From IMG/VR virus record IMGVR_UViG_3300012928_000018, positions 1 through 35,442 of that record: a DNA stretch of 35,442 bases; one strand, 5' to 3'. The notes beneath the pieces were generated by a model. That model ran no database searches. It was not told the origin of the DNA and saw only the letters and a list, made by a program, of their open reading frames with translations. Below are positions 1-8,038 of this stretch, one piece after another (the first letter of the stretch is position 1; every line of letters starts with the position of its first letter). Both the position numbers and the translations under genes were made by a program. The DNA comes from a virus.

Positions 1-86
1 CCATGGGTCCGGGTCCGGCTTTTTCGTGGGTCCGGGTCCGGGTCCGGGTCCGGCTTTTCATGGGTCCGGGTCCGGGTCCGAACAGA
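1..86. repeat. GGGTCC tandem repeat array at the circle junction
   Basis: Runs of the hexamer GGGTCC (two to four units each) are separated by a spacer of the form GGCTTTTTCGTG or GGCTTTTCATG. Bases 1-50 recur exactly at 35393-35442, so on a circle this is one array of about 86 bp. It sits between the primase-like gene and the first plus-strand gene. No function is visible. It could be a replication, partition or recombination site, or simply a slippage-prone repeat that stopped the assembler. Confidence 0.85.
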
Positions 87-93
87 TCTCAGG

Positions 94-122
94 TGGAATA
101 TTTTTCCCCCCGCCTATATAAT
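94..122 (+). promoter_or_regulatory. Possible promoter for the accessory island
   Basis: A perfect TATAAT lies at 117-122 in an AT-rich stretch 50 bp before the first plus-strand gene. The -35 position at 94-99 (TGGAAT) matches the consensus poorly. Alternating AT tracts follow up to 155. It is suggested by position and the -10 element only. Confidence 0.35.
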
Positions 123-172
123 AAGCTATATATTGATGTATTTTTTTTCATATATACGGTGGTAGAAACAAA

Positions 173-451
173 ATGAAGGAATTATATACTTCTGAAATGA
201 TTCAACTGAAGAGGCTTCTGGCTGTCAGGATCAGGACAGAACTTGAAAAGCAAAACAGGAGCATTCACCAGCTTGCGTTTGACCTTCGCGTCAGCAGCGC
301 GACACTTTACAGATATCTTGATCAGGAAAAGTTCTCGCCGAAGAAATCACCATCTGTCGAATACCTTTTGAAGATACTTATCGCCGTGTCTCCTAAGTTT
401 GACGCACACCTCTCAGGTAGTAACCAGATTTTCACAACCACCATCCAGTAA
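173..451 (+). CDS. Small helix-turn-helix DNA-binding protein
   Basis: A 92-residue basic protein. Residues 30-50 (IHQLAFDLRVSSATLYRYLD) have the form of a helix-turn-helix: a helix, the turn LRVSS, and a recognition helix. It is therefore probably a transcriptional regulator. It lies 18 bp before the membrane-protein gene on the same strand and may regulate the accessory island, or the divergent replication operon beyond the repeat. The ATG has only a weak GGTGG ribosome binding site. It does not closely resemble CI, Cro or Cox that I recognise. Family assignment is by motif only. Confidence 0.7.
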   Translation: MKELYTSEMIQLKRLLAVRIRTELEKQNRSIHQLAFDLRVSSATLYRYLDQEKFSPKKSPSVEYLLKILIAVSPKFDAHLSGSNQIFTTTIQ

Positions 452-468
452 CAAAGGAGGAAAGAGCC

Positions 469-1794
469 ATGGCCATGAGTAAAGAAGAAAAAGCTCGCCG
501 CAGAAAAGCTCTAAAGACAATTGCTGACAAGCTCGGCGTTAAGGTTTCAGAACTGACAGATTCTGATAAAGCACAAGCTATCAATAGTAATACCGCCAAG
601 CCGAAATTTGGAAGTAAAAAAGAAATCAGAAAATCCTCTTCCACTCAAAAAGCAACCAGACCCAGAGCCAAAAACGAAAAAGTTAAAACCGACGGAACAA
701 AAAAACCTACGGCTACTAAACCACCCGCTCCAGTGGAAATGAAGGCTCCGGTTCTCGCAAAACCTGAAATAACAAAACCGGCGGCTATTAAACCTCCGGC
801 TCCGATCGCTTTTAAAAAGCAGGGCCAGCCCGCCGCCCCTGCTAAAAGTGACGGGACTGGGAAATCCACCCAAATCAGAATGGACTGGCTCTATAGTACA
901 CTCGCCAGTGTACTTGCAGTAATGAAAAAATTTTTCGCCCTCGCCGCAAAAACAACCCACCAAGCGGCGGTAAAATCCAAATACCCCACCGGCTTTATTT
1001 ATCTTGTCGGTTTGGCGGCTTTTCCGCTTTCAGTCATGATGCTCCTCATGACTCAGGAGCGCCTGAAAGAAACCGGCGAACACTTCCCCCTCACGTTCGC
1101 AACAGGCATGGAAGTGTTTATGTATGTGTGCGCGATTTTACCCATCGTTTTCACCGGATTTAAAAAATTCCGTGCTCAGTTTCTAATCCTTCTTCCTCTC
1201 AGTTTTTATGCCCTAGTCTTTTTCGATCATCCAGTCACTCTTCTCTGGTCAAAGGTAAGTCCCTTAATAAATGCCGACATCACTCAGGAAGTTAAAGACA
1301 AAAACCAAAAACTTTTAGATAACGATGTTAAATATCAGGCTGCTCTCACTGAAATCAAGAAATTAGAAGATGCTATTGATAATTTAAGGATCAAAGCCGT
1401 CCCTCATCAGGTTGACCTTGAAAGATACACGCTCAACAAATGGGTCTTAGCTCCTGTCCTAAAAAAACTAAGACCCATTGAAACACAAATTGAGAACGCC
1501 ACAAACAAATTAAATGAATTTAAGGATATAAAATCTGAGAAAGAGAATTCTTACAGCACTCCCAAGAATGTTGTCTATACCGACTGGATGGCAATAACAC
1601 AAATCTCTTACAACGCCTTAAAACAAGACATAAAACCATTTTTTATGACATTGATCACAGCATTTCTGCTTCATCTTTTTTTCTACCTGCTCACATCGCC
1701 TCCCCAACAGGCTAAAGCATGTGAACTCTCAATTATCCACGGAGGATTAAGCAGAAAGAAAAAAGATGATCCTTTCGCCAGTGTTGAACCATGA
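469..1794 (+). CDS. Four-TM membrane protein with Pro/Ala/Lys-rich cytoplasmic arm and coiled coil
   Basis: 441 residues, family not recognised. Residues 18-39 carry the motif KLGVKVSELTDSDK, closely matched at the N-terminus of the following Uma2 nuclease. Residues 60-125 are a Lys/Pro/Ala-rich linker. Hydrophobic segments lie near 174-195, 214-231, 235-253 and 388-409. A charged region at 265-360, between TM3 and TM4, looks coiled-coil. The start is supported by GGAGG eight bases upstream. The topology resembles a sensor or anchoring protein with a long loop on one side. With the downstream nuclease it may form a two-gene membrane/nuclease module, for example for superinfection exclusion; that role is inference. 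Confidence 0.8.
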   Translation: MAMSKEEKARRRKALKTIADKLGVKVSELTDSDKAQAINSNTAKPKFGSKKEIRKSSSTQKATRPRAKNEKVKTDGTKKPTATKPPAPVEMKAPVLAKPEITKPAAIKPPAPIAFKKQGQPAAPAKSDGTGKSTQIRMDWLYSTLASVLAVMKKFFALAAKTTHQAAVKSKYPTGFIYLVGLAAFPLSVMMLLMTQERLKETGEHFPLTFATGMEVFMYVCAILPIVFTGFKKFRAQFLILLPLSFYALVFFDHPVTLLWSKVSPLINADITQEVKDKNQKLLDNDVKYQAALTEIKKLEDAIDNLRIKAVPHQVDLERYTLNKWVLAPVLKKLRPIETQIENATNKLNEFKDIKSEKENSYSTPKNVVYTDWMAITQISYNALKQDIKPFFMTLITAFLLHLFFYLLTSPPQQAKACELSIIHGGLSRKKKDDPFASVEP

Positions 1795-1866
1795 ACTACA
1801 CACAGACTGTTTTTCAATCAAGTTCAACAAAGCCCTGAGCGGCACAATCGACTAGAGGTGATCTAT

Positions 1867-2853
1867 ATGGCTCTGTCTTATGAAAGAAAAAAGGAAGTAA
1901 AGTTAGCCAGATCTCTTTTTGCTCAAAAAATTGGCGTGGAGCTAAGTAACTTGACGCAAGAGCAAAAAAAAGAAGCTCTTAAACTATTCGATGATAGCAA
2001 ACTAAACAAAGAGAAGATTCCAACCATGGAACTAACAACAAAGCAAAAAAACAATATTATTTCAAATACTAAGAGAAAGTCTCTGGCTTTTTTCTGCAAA
2101 GAATCAGGATTTAAAAAATCAATGGCAGATCTGAGCGAACCAGAGAAAGCCACCTTCAATAAAAAATACCTTTCTCCCGCCCTCCAAAAGATTGCAGAGT
2201 CATACGATGACCCGAATCTTAAAGCTTTCATACTCAATAAACTTACCCAATTATCTACAGCAAAGGTTCCATCAACCATGAAAACTTCACCTAAACAATA
2301 CACTTCTGATGATTTCGAGAAAATGGATCAGGAAAACAGATCCGAGCTTATAAACGGCGAAATCTTTATGATGAGCCCTGCTTCCATTCAACACTCAGTA
2401 ACCCAGAGTAACCTCCTGAAAACCCTGAGCCTTAATTATAATTCCGTCTCTCCCAAAGGAGGGGAGCCATCCGGATGGACATTCATCGTTGAAGCGTGGA
2501 CCAGATACGATAATAAATCATCAATGGTCCATGATATCGCCGCTTTTGAGTCATCCGGGCTAACAATCCCCGAAAAAGGGCCTCTCAGGATCAGGCCCCG
2601 GTGGGTATGTGAAATACTCTCACCTTCTAACTGGTCGCATGACACAAATACCAAACGGTTTGCGCTGGAGGAGCACGGTATACCATGGTACTGGATAGTT
2701 GATCCGATCAGAAAAGGAATTCATGTCTATCATCTTAAGCATTCCGGTGAACACTATCAGATTATTCAGGCACCTGATGAAAACTCCGGCTCTGTATGCC
2801 TTCCCCCATTTCCTGAGCTTGAAATTAATATGAAAGATATTTTTTCCCCTTAA
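1867..2853 (+). CDS. Uma2-family (DUF820) PD-(D/E)XK endonuclease with extra N-terminal region
   Basis: 328 residues. The C-terminal half (about 140-325) has the Uma2 signature: RSELINGEIFMMSPAS, an Asp at VHD223, E249 in CEILSPS, K263 in TNTKR, and GIPWYWIVDP. The catalytic D, E and K all appear intact, so it is probably an active nuclease. Its natural substrate is unknown, as for most Uma2 proteins. The first 140 residues are an added lysine-rich region. It carries KIGVELSNLTQEQKKEAL, like the upstream membrane protein, and a weaker second copy at 75-99. I chose the ATG at 1867, with GAGGTG seven bases upstream, over the in-frame GTG at 1858. It is the third gene of the plus-strand island. 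Confidence 0.88.
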   Translation: MALSYERKKEVKLARSLFAQKIGVELSNLTQEQKKEALKLFDDSKLNKEKIPTMELTTKQKNNIISNTKRKSLAFFCKESGFKKSMADLSEPEKATFNKKYLSPALQKIAESYDDPNLKAFILNKLTQLSTAKVPSTMKTSPKQYTSDDFEKMDQENRSELINGEIFMMSPASIQHSVTQSNLLKTLSLNYNSVSPKGGEPSGWTFIVEAWTRYDNKSSMVHDIAAFESSGLTIPEKGPLRIRPRWVCEILSPSNWSHDTNTKRFALEEHGIPWYWIVDPIRKGIHVYHLKHSGEHYQIIQAPDENSGSVCLPPFPELEINMKDIFSP

Positions 2854-2864
2854 TCGCGAGCCTG

Positions 2865-3080
2865 TCATTTATTCTCCTGCTTCATTTTTTTCAGTTCTTC
2901 CACCTCACTGCTCAACTCATCTAAATAGCAATCCTTAAGAATACTATTCAGATAGTCCAGGACCTCTCTGTGCTCCCTGTCCCTGTCAACACTCAGATCA
3001 TCCCTGAAGGCCCAGAAGACATCCAGCAAGTCTCTGATTTGTGCAAGTCGATATTCAGGAATCTCTTTCACCTTGGCCAT
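2865..3080 (-). CDS. Small charged helical protein, unknown
   Basis: 71 residues, acidic and helical, ending in a Glu/Lys-rich stretch (EVEELKKMKQ) that could be coiled coil. It converges with the Uma2 gene, with 11 bp between the stops. The start ATG has GAGGTGGT just upstream, which supports real translation. No family recognised. It may be an accessory or regulatory partner of the island. Confidence 0.6.
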   Translation of the reverse strand: MAKVKEIPEYRLAQIRDLLDVFWAFRDDLSVDRDREHREVLDYLNSILKDCYLDELSSEVEELKKMKQENK

Positions 3081-3260
3081 ACCACCTCTCTCTCACCCAA
3101 AAAGTCCAGGCTCTGCCATTTAATTCAGCCAGATAACGCACGTGCATCCACTGACTACAAAACTGTATCCATAAAACTCTGCTTTTTATTTCCATACTTT
3201 ACAGAATACCTTACTATCCATATCTCTGGTATCCGATGAATTTCAAGAGGGGGCTGGTAC

Positions 3261-3434
3261 ATGGATCTTCAGCAGATTATTGAGTGGCTTATTGCGCTTT
3301 CAGTAATTCTTTACCTCGGCATCATGGCAGGGAGATATACAGGTTATACCTTTTTCGGCAAAGAGCTTAAGGACCCTCTTCTTGATCCGTTAATCAGATA
3401 CCTGAAAAAGGAGAAAAAATGCCAGAAGAAATAA
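3261..3434 (+). CDS. 57-aa single-TM peptide
   Basis: A 57-residue protein starting MDLQQIIEWLIALSVIL, with one hydrophobic segment at about residues 8-25 and a basic C-terminus (LKKEKKCQKK). The start is supported by AGAGGGGG ten bases upstream. Its end overlaps the next small gene by 16 nt, so the pair is probably co-translated. It lies on the opposite strand to, and convergent with, the lysis end of the late operon. Size and topology fit a holin-like, antiholin or spanin-like peptide, but no family is recognised. Confidence 0.6.
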   Translation: MDLQQIIEWLIALSVILYLGIMAGRYTGYTFFGKELKDPLLDPLIRYLKKEKKCQKK

Positions 3435-3565
3435 CCATTACATACTCAGAACTATTATTTTCATACTTATACCTTGTCTTTGTAGGATACATTTTTCATT
3501 TATTTTACAAATACCAGGACAAAATTATCACTTCATTTCTTAGAAAAATACTAAAATCAGATTAG
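3419..3565 (+). CDS. 48-aa single-TM peptide
   Basis: 48 residues starting MPEEITITYSELLFSYLYLV, with an aromatic-rich hydrophobic segment at about 10-28 and a basic tail (FLRKILKSD). It starts inside the preceding small gene after the purine-rich sequence GGAGAAAAA. Its stop overlaps the stop of the minus-strand membrane gene by two bases (3563-3564). It probably works with its neighbour as a membrane pair, possibly in lysis or lysis timing. No homolog recognised. Confidence 0.55.
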   Translation: MPEEITITYSELLFSYLYLVFVGYIFHLFYKYQDKIITSFLRKILKSD

Positions 3566-4143
3566 GGCTTTGGAGGGTTTGGCAAATCCTCATCATAAAA
3601 TTTTCCGTTCCTCTCAGCTTCCGGCGGCTTTCTCACTAAAAAGACTTTTTTCTTAGATTTATAGTACTTCGTATGCTTCGGAATCGTAAAAAGGCTTATA
3701 TGGTCTGTCTGCTCTCCTATATGATCATTAAGACTTATATCTACCGTTTTATAATGCTTAAATATTATATTCTTATGGCCACTGTAATCAGAAGCCTGCA
3801 CATGAAACACCAATTGCATTTTGTCCTTTCCTTCCATAAATCTTGAGGTTCGTGGAATATCTGTTATACAGGCTTTATTATTCTTAATATGAAGGCCGTC
3901 ACTTGTCTCATAAGGAACTTCTATCACAATCCTTTTGCTTACATTTCCCAGATTTTCCCAGACAAACCAGCAACCCACGGCATACAGAAGCACATTGCCA
4001 CTGGCAGGCAGTTTAAAACCAAGAACCGTTGGTGAAGTCAGGCTTGATACATCTATAAATTTATTAAGAATGATCACTGGCACCACAGGAACAACTACTT
4101 TAAAAAGCGTCCATAGCATCATACTAAATTCCTGTGGGTCCAT
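3562..4143 (-). CDS. Membrane protein with two N-terminal TM helices, last gene of the lysis end
   Basis: 193 residues. Hydrophobic segments at about 9-28 and 51-65 are followed by a soluble, basic, beta-rich domain of about 120 residues with a proline-rich tail (NPPKP). It directly follows the endolysin gene and has a strong start (GGAGG six bases before the ATG). One copy of the dispersed CTGCTGC element fills the gap. By position it could be a holin or another membrane-disrupting lysis protein. The large soluble domain is unlike classical holins, so this is inference. Confidence 0.7.
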   Translation of the reverse strand: MDPQEFSMMLWTLFKVVVPVVPVIILNKFIDVSSLTSPTVLGFKLPASGNVLLYAVGCWFVWENLGNVSKRIVIEVPYETSDGLHIKNNKACITDIPRTSRFMEGKDKMQLVFHVQASDYSGHKNIIFKHYKTVDISLNDHIGEQTDHISLFTIPKHTKYYKSKKKVFLVRKPPEAERNGKFYDEDLPNPPKP

Positions 4144-4153
4144 TATTCCTCCG

Positions 4154-4173
4154 TTAAAGCAGCAGGGAAGAAA
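4154..4173 (-). repeat. Dispersed CTGCTGC element, copy 1
   Basis: Exact match to TTTCTTCCCTGCTGCTTTAA on the minus strand. It lies in the 31-bp gap between the endolysin stop and the next gene, immediately before its GGAGG ribosome binding site. Confidence 0.9.
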
Positions 4174-4174
4174 A

Positions 4175-4696
4175 CTATATTTTCGATAATCTGTCCTGAA
4201 GATTTGTTGCCTGATTTACCAGATCATCCACACTATTTTTTATTTCTGAAAGAGAATCTGAGACGCTCTCCAGCCTTCTGAATCCCAAAACCCGGTCTGA
4301 TGCCATAACCTGACTACATACCTTAGGATCTGATCTGGGCCCCTGATTCCCTCCCACAACCACCATGCTTTTTCTGCCTTTTTTGTACCGGCAAAAGAAA
4401 GCCACATGCCCCTGCCATGAATCCGGCCTGATCCGCCAGAATATGACCAGATCCCCCCTTTTGGGCTCAGTTACTTTCCTGCCTGTCTTCAGATATTGTC
4501 TGGCTCCCTCAGGTGTTGCTGGTATAGAAAAGCCATTTTTCTTAAGAACCCAACCGGCAAATATCCCGCACCAGTTAAAATAGCTCATCTTTGCGAGGTG
4601 GCCTCTTCCCAGCTCTTTCGCCCACTGGTTTCGCTTTTTCTTAAAGTATTGTTCCTGACATGTTGCCAGTATTGCATCACCCGCTGGTATTTTCAT
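4175..4696 (-). CDS. CHAP-like (TIGR02594-type) endolysin
   Basis: 173 residues from the ATG at 4696; an in-frame ATG at 4726 is also possible. NWCGIFAGWVLKK holds the likely nucleophile C43. GDLVIFWRI is followed by QGHVAFF with H97, then GGNQG with N117. This is the Cys-His-Asn layout of CHAP/NlpC-like amidases or endopeptidases, in the style of the TIGR02594 family. It should cleave peptidoglycan peptide bonds during lysis. The C-terminal 35 residues look coiled-coil. No signal peptide is seen, so export should need a holin. The start overlaps the upstream stop as ATGA. Its neighbours are a small membrane protein and the patatin. Confidence 0.8.
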   Translation of the reverse strand: MKIPAGDAILATCQEQYFKKKRNQWAKELGRGHLAKMSYFNWCGIFAGWVLKKNGFSIPATPEGARQYLKTGRKVTEPKRGDLVIFWRIRPDSWQGHVAFFCRYKKGRKSMVVVGGNQGPRSDPKVCSQVMASDRVLGFRRLESVSDSLSEIKNSVDDLVNQATNLQDRLSKI

Positions 4697-4908
4697 TTCC
4701 CCCTGATCTCCCTGCTCTTTTCCCAATCATTCAGATCAACACCACAGATTTCTCTTACAAGATCCTCCTTTTCCTGCCTCTCCTTTTTTCCACCCTCCAG
4801 ACTTACCCATGTGAAAAGAAAATATGCTGACATAAAAAGAACAAACATTATCACATGTTCTTTTTCTGCCCGGAACATATCCTTCCACCAGACTTCCTTT
4901 TTACCCAT
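4693..4908 (-). CDS. 71-aa single-TM protein between patatin and endolysin
   Basis: 71 residues: a basic N-terminus, a TM segment at about 18-36 (HVIMFVLFMSAYFLFTWVSL), then a highly charged helical tail. It overlaps the patatin gene by 8 nt upstream and the endolysin by 4 nt downstream. AGGGGG precedes the start. The topology fits an inner-membrane spanin (Rz-like) or a small holin. The charged C-terminal helix favours the spanin reading slightly. No family signature. Confidence 0.65.
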   Translation of the reverse strand: MGKKEVWWKDMFRAEKEHVIMFVLFMSAYFLFTWVSLEGGKKERQEKEDLVREICGVDLNDWEKSREIRGK

Positions 4909-5959
4909 TCCAGTACCCCCTGAAATAAGATCTGTAGTCCTTTTCTAAAAGCTCCGACTTTTTCTCAGCAAAGTATTTCAGATACTCAAACTGGCCCACG
5001 TCATCGAGTGATATTTCCCGGTCAAGCTGGTAATTTACATACTCAACATGGTTACTAAGCTCCCCGAACATATCCCGGGTGGTCTCAAGAGACCTCACCT
5101 CTGTCTCCTGCACAATGGTCCCCAGAGTCATTTTTGCTGTCCACCTAAAACGCCTGTAACAGGCACCGAGAAATCCACCCATGTACTCTTTAGGACTCTG
5201 AAAGGTCCACAGGCCACCATTACCTACACCCAGAACTCTCATATCCGCAAATCTGACAGACCCCGAAGGGTATTTCCCCATAACCTCTTTAGTTCCACAA
5301 TGAGCCCTTCTGGCAAGCCTTACAGCCGAAACCATCCCGAGGTTATCCGCCTGCCCCCCGTCGGTGAAGTTGAATGTTTTCTCTTTATGATCCCCGTTTC
5401 TCGTCTGATATTTGAGAGTCGGCATATACTTCTGGAAAGCCAGTGGAGCCACGCATGAACTCGTTACAAGCTGATAAAGCGGCATCTCACCAAAGCGGGT
5501 TTCTTTCTCGCTTGGTTGTTGCAGATTTGTGATTGCGTGGCCCATGGCTCTTCTGACACCTCTGTATTTGTAATATCTGTCATAGACATTAATACAGGCA
5601 GGCTTGCAGTCTTTGAACAGAACATCTGCACCATAAACACTTTTAGCAACATCTTCTAAGTATTCCGTGTGATACTTTGCAGCAGTAAAAAGAAGTTGCA
5701 CGGTTTCAGGAATCCATTTTCTTCTCCTGAACGCATACCCCATAACCTCTTTTGCTAAATCCTCAAGATCAGATATTTTAACCGGGTCCGGCTTTATCAG
5801 CCCGGCAACCACCATAGATCCTGCTGATGTGCCGGACCACAGGCTGATATCTTCAGTCTTCAGATACCCCATATCTTCAAGTTTTTTCAGCCAGATTGCG
5901 CTGACAACAGCTCTGACCCCACCCCCTGCCACACTCAATATTTTGTATTTAGTCACCAT
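4901..5959 (-). CDS. Patatin-like phospholipase
   Basis: 352 residues with all patatin motifs: glycine-rich oxyanion loop AGGGVR (11-16), nucleophile elbow GTSAG with S45, and catalytic Asp in TDGGQADN with D200. It should hydrolyse acyl chains from phospholipids. No signal peptide, so it would act from the cytoplasmic side or after membrane breach. It overlaps the preceding 290-aa gene by 7 nt and the following TM gene, so it belongs to the late operon next to the endolysin. A lysis role (host membrane destruction) fits the context. A virion-associated or anti-competitor role is also possible. Confidence 0.9.
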   Translation of the reverse strand: MVTKYKILSVAGGGVRAVVSAIWLKKLEDMGYLKTEDISLWSGTSAGSMVVAGLIKPDPVKISDLEDLAKEVMGYAFRRRKWIPETVQLLFTAAKYHTEYLEDVAKSVYGADVLFKDCKPACINVYDRYYKYRGVRRAMGHAITNLQQPSEKETRFGEMPLYQLVTSSCVAPLAFQKYMPTLKYQTRNGDHKEKTFNFTDGGQADNLGMVSAVRLARRAHCGTKEVMGKYPSGSVRFADMRVLGVGNGGLWTFQSPKEYMGGFLGACYRRFRWTAKMTLGTIVQETEVRSLETTRDMFGELSNHVEYVNYQLDREISLDDVGQFEYLKYFAEKKSELLEKDYRSYFRGYWNG

Positions 5960-6825
5960 TCATGATTCCCCAAAAACTCAACTGTGCAACGGTGTCCATA
6001 CTGAATCCCCCTTAAAACATCCTCTCGCCTTCTTGTTTCGTGGGTATCAAGAACAATTCCTTTATCAGACACTTCTACAGTGTATTTCGTTTTGTCAAGG
6101 TTTCCCCACTGATGTTTGACCACAATTCTTGCTGCACTGTTATTTACAGGCTGCTTAACTACCAGTGGGTGCTGTGGGTTGTGACCTGATGGCTTTCCGG
6201 ATATCCCCCAGAATACATCAAAACTAAAAAAATATTTTGAAACAACTCTTTCATTATCTAAGAATTCCAGAACAAAACTAAAGCGCCCGCAATTCCCTCT
6301 TATGGCATCAGTAAACCCCTGAATTACTTTTCTGTGCTCCCTCATCTGTTCAGGCGGGTAAACTGTTGAACGTCTGAAATGATGAAACTTATCATATACT
6401 TCTGTCAGAGACTTTAAACCCACCCTAACATCTTCTTCTGATTTTATGAGCCCACCCGTTGAAATACTCCCGGCACTTAATCCACCAGCAGCTGTAACCG
6501 TATCAGTACTTACATGCTTTGCCACCACTCTTTCAGTTTCAACACCATTTTTAGCCCTGACCCATGCTTTAGTCTTAACGTCTCCTGCGGCCTTCAGGTT
6601 AAAAGTATAAACAGATTCAGAAACGGATATATTTTTAAACCCAAAGATATAACCCGAATCACTTACCCCTCCCACCGGGTTACTGTTTTCATCCCGGAAG
6701 GTGAACACCCCCCCCTCTATTTCTGCCCCCGGTATTTTTGCCGGAATGTAATCCGTATAATCCGGAGCCTCAGGGACTTCCCAGCTAAGCAAATTCTCCT
6801 CCCCTCTTCCCTCTTCCTCTCTCAT
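5953..6825 (-). CDS. Putative tail-associated protein, unknown
   Basis: 290 residues, no clear family. The first 150 residues are beta-rich with fibre-like sequence (GGLSAGSISTGGLIKSEEDV near 120-140), resembling the head or stem of tail spike and fibre proteins. The C-terminal part is mixed. It follows gpD and precedes the patatin, with AGGAG six bases before the ATG. It may be a tail-tip, adhesin or host-recognition component. The assignment rests on position and composition. Confidence 0.6.
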   Translation of the reverse strand: MREEEGRGEENLLSWEVPEAPDYTDYIPAKIPGAEIEGGVFTFRDENSNPVGGVSDSGYIFGFKNISVSESVYTFNLKAAGDVKTKAWVRAKNGVETERVVAKHVSTDTVTAAGGLSAGSISTGGLIKSEEDVRVGLKSLTEVYDKFHHFRRSTVYPPEQMREHRKVIQGFTDAIRGNCGRFSFVLEFLDNERVVSKYFFSFDVFWGISGKPSGHNPQHPLVVKQPVNNSAARIVVKHQWGNLDKTKYTVEVSDKGIVLDTHETRRREDVLRGIQYGHRCTVEFLGNHEW

Positions 6826-6834
6826 AGCCTTCTC

Positions 6835-7791
6835 CTAAATGTATCTGCTCATCTCTAATTCTGAGTAAAGATCCTTTCCTTCACTTATATGCCGGACTCT
6901 CTCACAGATCCACTTTCCGTCTATTTCAGGCTTAAACCCATCCAGCATGACCGGGGTTTCTGCCCTGACATACGGATTAATATCTTTCAGACTGATACGC
7001 ATAAGCTCGCTTTTTCTCGCTTTATTAAGCTCGTATTTAACGGCTCTTTCAGCGTCTTTTCTTGAGCGGTAGACATAAGGAATATATTTTTCAGGCTTAC
7101 TATCACCACTCTGGACGTAATCTCTTACGTTAGTCTCAGGGTCTCTCCATGCAGCTTTCACTGACCCGTAACGCTCCCTTGCCCCGTCTTTCCATGAGTA
7201 TTTCCCCCTCACAGAAGAGGCGCTTACATACTCTGTTTCTATCTCAGATCCTGAAACGTACCGGCCTGAGCCTTTTTTCAGAATACAAAGCCTTCCGTCC
7301 ACAAACACACAATAACTTCCGGTCTGCTCACACACCCGGCGCACAAAAGCCCCGTCAGACTGAAAACCCTGAAATATAAAATTATCGCTTTCATAATTTT
7401 TAAACTCTGAATAAGCATAAAGCTTCATAGAGTTTCTGGCCGCCACCTTCTGCATCACGGCATAATAAGAGGTTTCATCATATGATATATTTCTTACAGT
7501 CTTAAGATCTGAGAAAACATCAAAAGAATCAGCCTCAACCGTCAGGGTTTCTCCGTCACATTCTCTTTGCCTGACAATATAAACCCCGTAGTCCTCAAAA
7601 TTTCCGGACTCATCAGAAAGCTCTACTATCAGCTTTTCCCCCTCCGGGGGAATCTCCACCCCGTCATCATCAATCACCAGCGAAACAGAATCACCCATCT
7701 CACCAGCCACATCCTCAAGCTCAAGGGTTCTAATCCGGTTAGAGTCACTGTCAAACTGTTTACCTCTTACGGTAATTCTGAAGCCTTTCAA
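6835..7791 (-). CDS. P2 gpD-like tail protein (late control D family)
   Basis: About 318 residues, matching gpD-type baseplate hub/late-control proteins in size and in its place after gpU and gpX. Recognisable stretches include a GFQSDGAFVRRVCEQTG block in the middle and KPEIDGKWICERVRHI near the C-terminus, typical of this family. I prefer the TTG at 7791, which has GGAGG eight bases upstream. The in-frame ATG at 7806 overlaps the last base of the dispersed element and has no ribosome binding site. The protein should form the hub between tail tube and spike. Confidence 0.85.
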   Translation of the reverse strand: MKGFRITVRGKQFDSDSNRIRTLELEDVAGEMGDSVSLVIDDDGVEIPPEGEKLIVELSDESGNFEDYGVYIVRQRECDGETLTVEADSFDVFSDLKTVRNISYDETSYYAVMQKVAARNSMKLYAYSEFKNYESDNFIFQGFQSDGAFVRRVCEQTGSYCVFVDGRLCILKKGSGRYVSGSEIETEYVSASSVRGKYSWKDGARERYGSVKAAWRDPETNVRDYVQSGDSKPEKYIPYVYRSRKDAERAVKYELNKARKSELMRISLKDINPYVRAETPVMLDGFKPEIDGKWICERVRHISEGKDLYSELEMSRYI

Positions 7792-7805
7792 AACCCTTAC
7801 CTCCA

Positions 7806-7825
7806 TTAAAGCAGCAGGGAAGAAA
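7806..7825 (-). repeat. Dispersed CTGCTGC element, copy 2
   Basis: Exact 20-base match to TTTCTTCCCTGCTGCTTTAA on the minus strand, between the gpX stop and the GGAGG of the gpD gene. Same layout as copy 1. Confidence 0.9.
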
Positions 7826-7828
7826 TGT

Positions 7829-8038
7829 TTATTCCCACAGCTTTCTAAGCTTCTTTCCTTCTGACTGCCTTTTCTGAGGAATCTTCAGTTCCGTTCCTTT
7901 CTTCACCATCCCCAGAGAGTCCACCACGTCCTCATTGATTTTCAGGATACCGTTAACAGCCCCGTATCCTCCTGTCAGGACAAAGGAAATATAGTCTATA
8001 GCCTCATCCTCTTCAGGAATATAAATGCTATATTTCAT
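7829..8038 (-). CDS. P2 gpX-like tail protein (LysM-type)
   Basis: 69 residues, the usual size for gpX. The sequence runs from a Y-I-P start through DYISFVLTGGYGAVNGILKI to GTELKIP, the pattern of the tail protein X / LysM-like fold. GAGGA sits eight bases before the ATG. It overlaps the gpU stop by 11 nt and precedes gpD, the same U-X-D order as in P2 relatives. It should act in tail completion or the baseplate hub. Confidence 0.85.
   Translation of the reverse strand: MKYSIYIPEEDEAIDYISFVLTGGYGAVNGILKINEDVVDSLGMVKKGTELKIPQKRQSEGKKLRKLWE

Noticed and set aside
1-50. cos site or true short terminal repeat of a linear virion genome
   Set aside because: An assembler overlap of a circle explains the identical ends more simply, particularly inside a tandem repeat; cannot be excluded from sequence alone.
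547-963. Minus-strand frames opposite the 441-aa membrane protein
   Set aside because: Low-complexity Phe/Ser/Gly shadows of the Pro/Lys-rich linker.
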